A DNA stretch of 28,501 bases, taken from an uncultured Bacteroidota bacterium (GTDB lineage: Bacteria > Bacteroidota > Bacteroidia > Chitinophagales > Saprospiraceae). Made by a program: the position numbers and the translations under genes. Of this stretch, positions 15,940 to 22,363 are shown in pieces. Positions within the stretch are counted from its first letter, which is position 1. Every line of letters begins with the position of its first letter. The DNA is taken from contig CALGAA010000300.1 of assembly GCA_937952445.1 (NCBI GenBank), positions 1 through 28,501 on the forward strand, given 5' to 3'. The notes under the pieces were generated by a model. The model saw only the letters and a list, made by a program, of their open reading frames with translations, made no database searches and was not told the origin of the DNA.

Positions 15940-17739
15940 ATGAACAACATCAGAAATTTTTGTGTAATAGCCCACATCGACCATGGTAAAAGTACCTTGT
16001 CTGATCGATTATTGGAGTATACAAATACCATTTCAGAACGGAAGATGCAACACCAGGCATTGGACAATATGGATCTCGAGCGCGAGCGGGGGATTACCAT
16101 TAAGAGCCATGCCGTGCAGATGTATTATCCCCATTCCGATGGAACGACGTATACCTTCAATTTGATCGACACACCCGGACACGTTGATTTTTCATATGAA
16201 GTTTCCCGCTCGATTGCTGCTTGTGAGGGCGCATTATTGCTCGTCGATGCCACCCAGGGAATTCAGGCGCAGACCATTTCAAATTTATATCTCGCACTGG
16301 AACACGATCTCGAAATTATTCCGATCCTCAATAAAGTGGATATGGAATCGGCTCTGATCGAGGAAGCTACAGACGAGATAGTGGATTTGCTGGGGTGCAA
16401 TCCTGAAGATGTCATTTTGGCAAGTGGTAAAACCGGTATTGGGGTGGAAAATATTCTGGCTGCGATCGTAGATCGGATTCCAGCACCTGCCGGAGATCCC
16501 GAAGCACCGTTGACCGCTTTGATTTTTGATTCGGTTTTCAATCCATTTCGAGGGGTAATTGCATACTTCCGGATTTTTGACGGAACCATCAATAAAGGAG
16601 ATGATATTCGGTTTGTTCACACAGATAACGAATACATTGCGGAGGAGATCGGCGTACTGCAGATGGATATGAATCCCAAAAAGTCTCTTTCCGCGGGGAA
16701 CGTAGGCTATGTCATCACTGGCATTAAGGTGAGCAAAGAAATTAAGGTAGGAGATACCATTACCCATGTTGATAACCCAGCCAAATCGGTGATCAAGGGG
16801 TTTGAAGAGGTCAAACCCATGGTTTTTGCCGGGATTTTCCCCATTGATAACGATGATTACGAAGATTTGAGGGACAGTCTCGAAAAACTTCAGCTCAACG
16901 ATGCGAGCCTGGTCTATGAACCGGAATCATCTGCGGCGCTGGGGTTTGGGTTCCGCTGTGGTTTCCTGGGGATGCTTCATCTTGAAATTGTACAGGAAAG
17001 ACTGTCAAGGGAATTTGATCAGGAAGTGATTACGACCGTTCCCAACGTGTCCTATTATGCCTATACCAACCGGGCACCCAACGAGCGTATTATTATCAAT
17101 ACGCCCAATGATCTTCCGGATCCAAGCATGCTCAATAGGGTAGAAGAACCTTATATCCAGGCCAAAATTATTACCAAACCCGAGTACATCGGTGGAATTA
17201 TGACGCTTTGTATGGACAAGCGGGGTACGTTGACACATCAGGTTTACCTGACTACGGAACGGGTGGAATTAACGTTTGAACTTCCGCTTGCTGAAATCGT
17301 ATTTGATTTTTACGATCGTCTTAAATCCATTTCCCGGGGGTATGCGTCTTTCGACTATACCCCGCTCAACTATCGGGCTTCAGATTTGGTCAAAATGGAT
17401 ATTTTGCTCAACGGTGATCAGGTCGATGCATTGTCAGCGCTGGTGCACCGGGATAAAGCGGAGGCCTTCGGTCGAAAAATTTGTAAAAAATTAAAGGAGT
17501 TGCTTCCCCGGCAACAGTTTAAAATTGCCATACAGGCATCGATTGGTGCCAAGGTAGTCGCCCGCGAAACTGTTTCCGCACTGCGAAAAGATGTGACTGC
17601 CAAATGTTATGGAGGTGACATCAGCAGAAAGCGAAAACTACTGGAAAAGCAAAAGAAAGGGAAAAAGAAAATGCGGCAGATTGGGAATGTTGAAGTTCCT
17701 CAAAAAGCTTTTCTCGAGGTGCTCAAACTTGATGATTGA
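15940..17739 (+). CDS. lepA: Elongation factor 4 (LepA), ribosome-associated GTPase
   Basis: A translational GTPase that acts on ribosomes and influences initiation and 30S biogenesis. 599 residues, full length. G1 is AHIDHGKSTL (11-20), G2 region RERGITIKS (48-56), G3 is DTPGHVDF (77-84) and G4 is NKVD (131-134). Domains II and III/V resemble EF-G. The LepA-specific C-terminal domain (from about 490) ends in the basic CYGGDISRKRKLLEKQKKGK region with GNVEVPQKAFL close to the terminus. The absence of EF-G domain IV and the presence of this tail identify LepA. Confidence 0.97.
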   Translation: MNNIRNFCVIAHIDHGKSTLSDRLLEYTNTISERKMQHQALDNMDLERERGITIKSHAVQMYYPHSDGTTYTFNLIDTPGHVDFSYEVSRSIAACEGALLLVDATQGIQAQTISNLYLALEHDLEIIPILNKVDMESALIEEATDEIVDLLGCNPEDVILASGKTGIGVENILAAIVDRIPAPAGDPEAPLTALIFDSVFNPFRGVIAYFRIFDGTINKGDDIRFVHTDNEYIAEEIGVLQMDMNPKKSLSAGNVGYVITGIKVSKEIKVGDTITHVDNPAKSVIKGFEEVKPMVFAGIFPIDNDDYEDLRDSLEKLQLNDASLVYEPESSAALGFGFRCGFLGMLHLEIVQERLSREFDQEVITTVPNVSYYAYTNRAPNERIIINTPNDLPDPSMLNRVEEPYIQAKIITKPEYIGGIMTLCMDKRGTLTHQVYLTTERVELTFELPLAEIVFDFYDRLKSISRGYASFDYTPLNYRASDLVKMDILLNGDQVDALSALVHRDKAEAFGRKICKKLKELLPRQQFKIAIQASIGAKVVARETVSALRKDVTAKCYGGDISRKRKLLEKQKKGKKKMRQIGNVEVPQKAFLEVLKLDD

Positions 17740-17978
17740 TTTACGTGGTTCATCATACTTATGACGAGGTTATTGTTGGCATATTGCAGAAGCTAAATCA
17801 CGTATAGACCTTTGCAACGTCAGGCTTCTGATGATGAGGACAGGGTGAAAGGAATTCGTCAGAATTCAGCTTATTCTGTTCAGACAGGAACCGGGTTAAT
17901 GGTAACGGGCGGTCAAAATCAAATCTGGAGATACCAATCTTTCTTATAAGATGAAAAATATAGATAGCGCTGTAGCTT

Positions 17979-18548
17979 CTACTGAAAGTGTGTCATCAAT
18001 TCATGGTATACCCGCTGGGTGGGAAGTCCCATGACATTGGCAAAACTACCCTCAATGCGGTCGACATGGCTCCAGCCAATCCATTCCTGGATTCCATAAG
18101 CTCCGGCTTTATCATAGGGTTTGAACTTATCGACATAATACTCGATCGCTTGTGGGGATATTTCAGTCATATGAACCCGGGTTCGTTCCGAGAATATAAT
18201 TTCATTGTCTCTGAATAAACACACACCCGTGATTACCTCGTGCCACTTGTTACTCAAAGCATGCAACATCGATTTGGCCTCCTGCGATTCTTTCGGTTTG
18301 TGCAGAATCTGCCCCTCCAGGATGACTACTGTATCTGCGGTCAGGAGGATCTCAGAGGATTGCCTTTGATCCCTGATCGCCAAACTTTTCGCCCTTGCCA
18401 GATCAGCCGGAATTTTTTCGATCGGTGAAAAACCATCAATTTCTTCTTTATGTTTTACCTCTAAGACGCGGACCGTTAAATCCAGGGACTCGAGGAGCTG
18501 CAATCTGCGGGGAGATAATGACCCGAGTGCTATGGGGGGAAATTTCAT
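17979..18548 (-). CDS. Maf-family nucleotide pyrophosphatase
   Basis: A house-cleaning enzyme that hydrolyses dTTP/UTP or modified nucleotides to monophosphates; Maf has also been linked to septum formation. The 189-residue protein has the N-terminal SLSPRR (10-15), the catalytic TADTVV (70-75, D72), HKP (83-85), GAYGIQE and the IEGSFANVMGLP signature near the C-terminus, all expected of YhdE-type Maf. It is the last gene of a four-gene minus-strand operon, 10 bp after the UbiA-like gene. The gap beyond it to lepA (239 bp) holds no clear terminator. Confidence 0.93.
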   Translation of the reverse strand: MKFPPIALGSLSPRRLQLLESLDLTVRVLEVKHKEEIDGFSPIEKIPADLARAKSLAIRDQRQSSEILLTADTVVILEGQILHKPKESQEAKSMLHALSNKWHEVITGVCLFRDNEIIFSERTRVHMTEISPQAIEYYVDKFKPYDKAGAYGIQEWIGWSHVDRIEGSFANVMGLPTQRVYHELMTHFQ

Positions 18549-18558
18549 ACTTTTGAAT

Positions 18559-19473
18559 TTAGAATAATTGCCATAAAATCAACAAAAGTAGCGCAACCAC
18601 CACATAGATTTTAATCAATTGTGATAAGAATCGAAAAAGGTTCGGTTTCTTCGATCGGTTGAAGATGACCAGTATAAATGCCAGTGGTGTGAATATCAAA
18701 ATGACACCGATCATCATGCCCTGAGTACTGAGAACCGTTTCGAGGTACGAAAACCAAATCCAGTTTAATCCAAATATTACCGCAATGAGACCATTTACGA
18801 TACTTCTGAATTTTGATTCAGACACACTTCCAATGGTGTAAACATTGGCCTGTAAATCATATTGGGCATCTTCTTTGTCCTTTACAATTTCGCGAAGTAA
18901 GGTTATTAAAAATGCATTTATCATATATCCGTATAAAATCACATGAGATTTGGAATGGAGATCAATCGTAGTTCCAAGATCGCATTGGGGGAGGAGCAGG
19001 GTAGTGATCCATACCGCCGATGCGCACAACCAGGCGATCAGCAGATTGCCTGCCAGAAGGGTGGATTTCATAAAACGGGAATACAGATACAGGCTACCCA
19101 GAGCCAGGCCGATAAGGAACACCACCAGCATGCTCCATTTATATTTCAAAATCCCAATCAACGTCAATACGATTGCTAACGTATTGAGATACAAATACCA
19201 TCTATAGGCCACCTTAACTGTTACTTTATGAACTAACAGCGATGGTTTTCGCGGATGAAAAGAATCGGCGGAAATATCCTGAATGTCGTTGTATATATTT
19301 CCTCCTGCCAAAACCGAGCCGGTGACCATCAGCAACAACACAAAAGAATAGAGACTATAGGAATGGTTTCCGCAATAAGGCAGAACGTACCATATGAAAA
19401 CGATGACCTGCATCATCCAGATAATGGATACATTTTGCCATCTTATAGCTGTTAAAAACGTGCGTAAGTTCAT
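18559..19473 (-). CDS. UbiA-superfamily prenyltransferase
   Basis: An integral-membrane intramembrane aromatic or glycerol-phosphate prenyltransferase. The 304-residue protein has seven to nine hydrophobic helices. The first Asp-rich motif is NDIQDISAD (62-70, exactly NDxxDxxxD) and the second is DKEDAQYD (199-206). Both coordinate the prenyl-diphosphate magnesium ions, so the active site looks intact. Bacteroidota homologues are often automatically labelled geranylgeranylglycerol-phosphate geranylgeranyltransferase, an archaeal lipid enzyme. The true acceptor is unknown, and menaquinone (MenA) or heme O (CyoE) enzymes are alternatives. Its start overlaps the kdsC stop as ATGA, which indicates translational coupling. 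Confidence 0.88.
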   Translation of the reverse strand: MNLRTFLTAIRWQNVSIIWMMQVIVFIWYVLPYCGNHSYSLYSFVLLLMVTGSVLAGGNIYNDIQDISADSFHPRKPSLLVHKVTVKVAYRWYLYLNTLAIVLTLIGILKYKWSMLVVFLIGLALGSLYLYSRFMKSTLLAGNLLIAWLCASAVWITTLLLPQCDLGTTIDLHSKSHVILYGYMINAFLITLLREIVKDKEDAQYDLQANVYTIGSVSESKFRSIVNGLIAVIFGLNWIWFSYLETVLSTQGMMIGVILIFTPLAFILVIFNRSKKPNLFRFLSQLIKIYVVVALLLLILWQLF

Positions 19474-19973
19474 CCACTAAAAGTTGGCCATAAACCTCTT
19501 GGTTTTAGTATGCGTTCGATCAAATCCCGGACACAATCTTCTCCACCTTTCCGGGGGGAAACAAACTGGCAGATCGATACTACTTCTTCCACAGCATCTG
19601 CAGGACACGCGCTCAACCCTGCCATTTGGAGACAAGGGATATCCGGTATATCGTCGCCCATATAAAGTACTTTTTCAGGGGACCACCCTTTTTCATGCAG
19701 GATCTCCTGAAAAACGGGCCCCTTGTCATGCACATCGGTATAGATGATATCGATCCCCACCGCCCGAAGTCGGTTGACCACTCCGATGCTTTTCCCTCCT
19801 GTGATGACAGCCATTTCGATCCCAGCCGTGGCTGCACATTTGACAGCATAACCATCTCGAGTGCTCATCGTCCGTAAGAAATGTCCGTCATCAGTGACCA
19901 GCATTTGGTGATCCGTAAAAACCCCATCCACATCGAAAATCAGGTATTGAATATGCTGAAAAGTATCAATCAT
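19470..19973 (-). CDS. kdsC: KdsC-type 3-deoxy-D-manno-octulosonate 8-phosphate phosphatase
   Basis: A HAD-superfamily C0-type phosphatase that releases Kdo from Kdo-8-phosphate for lipopolysaccharide core. 167 residues, lacking a cap domain. Motif I is DVDGVFTD (14-21), motif II ITGG (57-60), the lysine of motif III is in the HDKG segment (K84) and motif IV GDDIPD (106-111). The closing segment RKGGEDCVRDLIE (141-153) resembles the KdsC C-terminal loop that reaches the neighbouring active site in the tetramer. Its stop overlaps the next gene and its start is 1 bp after the stop of the preceding gene. Another HAD sugar-phosphatase specificity cannot be excluded. Confidence 0.88.
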   Translation of the reverse strand: MIDTFQHIQYLIFDVDGVFTDHQMLVTDDGHFLRTMSTRDGYAVKCAATAGIEMAVITGGKSIGVVNRLRAVGIDIIYTDVHDKGPVFQEILHEKGWSPEKVLYMGDDIPDIPCLQMAGLSACPADAVEEVVSICQFVSPRKGGEDCVRDLIERILKPRGLWPTFSG

Positions 19974-19974
19974 G

Positions 19975-20625
19975 CTATATCGTTAAAATTTTCCATGGCT
20001 TCCATTGCCAGGGTATAAAGGTAACCTGTTTGGTTTGATTCACAACCGGATTCCACAGTAGAATGCCCAGGTTATATAGCTCTACTGAAAATTGAAATTC
20101 TTGAGAATCCAGGATATCAAGCCATTCCTGATATTTTACTCTACTTGAATGAATATCGGTAAACAATCCTATGGCCGGTGTAGTTGACCAGGCTGATGGT
20201 AAATTCCCATTTTCCCATTTTCCATCGAGCCATCTTATCTCCTTAAACTCCGGTAAATTGAAATCCCCTCCTTTTTCCATAGATGATTCGATCGTTCCAG
20301 TCCTGGTGTGGATATTAATTTCCCGGTTTGAACCTGCTGTCTTTTCAATTTTTCGGGTTGCGGTTAATCCTCCACGGTAGTCTATGACTTGATGTATATC
20401 GAATATTTCACTTAGTGGATAAATCCAACGGTGTAACCACCAATCGTTTTCCGAATAGTGATTTGGCATGCGAGGTGAGGATCGAATCAATGGGGTTAAT
20501 TGGTTTAAAAACAAGAACAAAAAGGGGGAATGAATCTGATAGATGGTGATGGCGCGTTTATAATACTCCCACCAGAGGATATTGGATATAGGAAACGTTC
20601 GATTCGTTTTCAAAGTAGGTTTCAT
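19975..20625 (-). CDS. Methyltransferase-like protein lacking the SAM-binding motif
   Basis: 216 residues, first gene of the operon. I read it as a decayed or repurposed member of a Bacteroidota class I SAM methyltransferase family. Two blocks match my memory of that family. The N-terminal YQIHSPFLFLFLNQL (about 29-43) corresponds to HGVHSPFVYNLV. The C-terminal LFTDIHSSRVKYQEWLDIL, then VELYNLGILLWNP, corresponds to the IFDDIHWSxEMxxAW and xIDxFxxGxVFF blocks. The expected glycine-rich motif I (LELGTSLG) is reduced to VIDYRGGLTAT, and the protein is shorter than the usual 250 or so residues. Zero-gap packing ahead of kdsC shows it is still expressed with the operon. Enzymatic activity is doubtful. 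A profile comparison is needed to confirm the kinship. Confidence 0.6.
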   Translation of the reverse strand: MKPTLKTNRTFPISNILWWEYYKRAITIYQIHSPFLFLFLNQLTPLIRSSPRMPNHYSENDWWLHRWIYPLSEIFDIHQVIDYRGGLTATRKIEKTAGSNREINIHTRTGTIESSMEKGGDFNLPEFKEIRWLDGKWENGNLPSAWSTTPAIGLFTDIHSSRVKYQEWLDILDSQEFQFSVELYNLGILLWNPVVNQTKQVTFIPWQWKPWKILTI

Positions 20626-20795
20626 ATTTGGATGGCATATATACCCATAATGCTTGTCACTGCCTGCCTGCAGGTTACAAAATTTGCAGATTAAATTTCA
20701 TCCCCGGACTTAATCGTCTAGCCTTTCAAGTCCCCGTCTAAGAAAGCGTTTGCTTAGTCCGTATACATCATTTTTCCTGATCCATCCTGGCCAGG

Positions 20796-20825
20796 CCGTG
20801 TCCGAAAGGGCGGACAGGTTTTTCC
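20796..20825 (+). terminator. Terminator-like hairpin upstream of the nuclease gene
   Basis: Stem TGTCCG / CGGACA (20799-20804, 20811-20816) with loop AAAGGG, extendable by CC/GG with one bulged G, followed by TTTTT (20819-20823). It is oriented as a plus-strand terminator, yet no plus-strand gene precedes it since lepA 3 kb earlier. It could insulate or attenuate. Confidence 0.35.
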
Positions 20826-20939
20826 TGCCAGGCCACTAAAAGGAATCCAGGAAATATGGCAGGTAGAAACTTCCTGGGTTTCATCGTCTTTGCCGATAAC
20901 AATAAATGGCTTAAAGATGGGTAAAAATGGCCAATTGTA

Positions 20940-20947
20940 TATCTTTG
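20940..20947 (+). promoter_or_regulatory. TAnnTTTG -7-like element for the nuclease gene
   Basis: TATCTTTG matches all fixed consensus bases and lies 17 bases before the ATG at 20965. It decides the start: the upstream in-frame TTG (20890) and ATG (20917) would precede the promoter. Confidence 0.45.
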
Positions 20948-20964
20948 AAACGAATAGATGTTCC

Positions 20965-22047
20965 ATGGATTTCAATCAAATCGACTTTAAAAAATTTCTG
21001 AAAGCCGCTCTAAAGGTTCGGTTTCAGGGCATTAGTCCTTACGATTTTGAAGACTTCCTGGCGAAATTGTTCAAAGACAACGGGTACGCCATAAGTCCTA
21101 CCAAATACGCGGGAGACTACGGTGCTGACTTGCTTTTGCGAAAGGAAGGTTTGCTTACGGTAGTGCAGATTAAGCGGTACCACCAGGAGCACAAGGTTGG
21201 CGTCCAGGATGTCAATCAGGTAATCGGGGCAGCCAAATATTATAAGGCTGACCAAATCATGATCGTCACCACCTCCGAATTGACCAGTCCAGCGAAAGAT
21301 TTATGCCGCCAGGCGAATGTGTTCATTTGGGATTGGGAAATTTTGAAAAGCGCGATTTACAAAACCTATGATCTGGATGATGAATGGCTCTTTGATATAT
21401 CGACGGATGACCCGGTGGATGACGACGATTTTTTTGAATTTTTTGTTCTGGAAGTAGAACCCGATCAGTATGTGGAGGATAGTAAAGTTCCACTTACCAG
21501 GGTGGTGTTGGAAATGCACAACCGGAGCGGCCGTAACGTCAACGTATTTCTCGATTTGCCGATTTTACTACGACACAATAACAAGCAATTCTCAGCTGTA
21601 GACTGGGTAGAAAACTATTTCAAATCAGGGATTATATACAACGGCGCTGATGTTGAAATAGCGTGTTACTATCTGGAGGAAAACCTTTCTGATATCCGTC
21701 CAGGCGACAAAATCCTCATCCCCGTAAGTGCGCCGGCATTGTCCCTGCTTAAAACTTACGCAACCGGCTTGACACCCGAGGATAGCAGGTGTTTTTTAGT
21801 GACCTTTGCATTTGATCGGGGATCGCCGATGTATTACAGGGCAATTCGATTTCGGGACCAACGGTTGTCCCGTTCACTTCCAGGTCGCATTTTGATTCGT
21901 TTTTATTATTGGTTTAGCCCGCTTCTGATTGCCGTTTTTGGTCAATCGGTATGGTTTCGAAAAAGCGTTCGAGCATTCGTTAATCGATTGTTTGGCTCTT
22001 CGACTTTTTCCCAAAGAGGTGAATTTCACCGACCTGGAAAACCATGA
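20965..22047 (+). CDS. Mrr-type restriction endonuclease fused to a CFI-box-like C-terminal domain
   Basis: 360 residues from the ATG chosen by the promoter element. Residues about 20-135 form an Mrr_cat-like PD-(D/E)XK nuclease domain: DFEDFLAKLFKDNGY (27-41), GDYGADLLL (51-59) with the metal-binding D55, and VVQIKRY (66-72) giving the QxK pair Q68/K70. VNQVIGAAKYYKADQIMIVT follows. A very acidic linker (about 136-160, DDPVDDDD) precedes an unrecognised beta-rich middle domain (about 160-270). Residues about 276-343 read CFLVTFAF...FRDQRL...PGR..IRFYYWFSP...R..VRAFVNRL, which matches the pattern I know as the CFI-box-CTERM domain (CFIATAAYG, LRxFRD, GR, YYxxSP). The family TAAYG part is altered to TFAFDRG. 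Type IV restriction or DNA-damage cleavage would be typical of Mrr; the fusion suggests something else. No methyltransferase gene is adjacent. Confidence 0.85.
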   Translation: MDFNQIDFKKFLKAALKVRFQGISPYDFEDFLAKLFKDNGYAISPTKYAGDYGADLLLRKEGLLTVVQIKRYHQEHKVGVQDVNQVIGAAKYYKADQIMIVTTSELTSPAKDLCRQANVFIWDWEILKSAIYKTYDLDDEWLFDISTDDPVDDDDFFEFFVLEVEPDQYVEDSKVPLTRVVLEMHNRSGRNVNVFLDLPILLRHNNKQFSAVDWVENYFKSGIIYNGADVEIACYYLEENLSDIRPGDKILIPVSAPALSLLKTYATGLTPEDSRCFLVTFAFDRGSPMYYRAIRFRDQRLSRSLPGRILIRFYYWFSPLLIAVFGQSVWFRKSVRAFVNRLFGSSTFSQRGEFHRPGKP

Positions 22048-22363
22048 ATGAAATTTCGAATTACGTGGATTTTTGTACCAGGTGCAAACAACGGTGAGGG
22101 CTTTATTCTGGCTGGTGCGCAGGGCATTTATAATATTGCTGTGCATTTCCTAAAATCTGTGGTTATAAGTAAATGTGCGTCCTGATGGGACGATGGAGAG
22201 ATAAATCTCAAGATGTGGATTCAGTTACGTGGGCTTTCCCAGACCTCCTACAACCAAATTCGAAGAGGTTGAATTGTTTTATTCAAATCGCCAGGACGTA
22301 CGTGATAATTGAATTATACAAAAATTTGAAACTTTTATATCGCATAGATCGTCGTATTGTTAT
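22048..22363. other. Intergenic region between nuclease and ABC exporter, nothing identified
   Basis: 316 bp without a gene I can support. A 17-codon frame overlapping the nuclease end is too short and unsupported. No convincing terminator separates the two genes, and the best -7 candidate (AAAATTTG near 22320) has a mismatch, so whether the ABC gene has its own promoter is open. Confidence 0.4.

Larger units (their letters stand above)
20626..20964. other. Intergenic region upstream of the nuclease gene
   Basis: No gene seen. It contains local palindromes (CTGCCTGCAGG-like near 20670, CCTGGCCAGG at 20787-20796), a hairpin at 20796-20825 and the promoter element at 20940-20947. An open frame from the TTG at 20890 continues into the nuclease, but I regard the first 25 codons as noncoding because they overlie the promoter element. 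Confidence 0.5.

Noticed and set aside
17740..17978. Terminator search between lepA and maf
   Set aside because: Only weak symmetric pieces (TCATA/TATGA, two GAATTC sites) and no T-run; not supported as a feature.
20890..20964. 25-codon N-terminal extension of the Mrr fusion from a TTG codon
   Set aside because: It spans an exact TAnnTTTG promoter element and does not belong to the nuclease domain.
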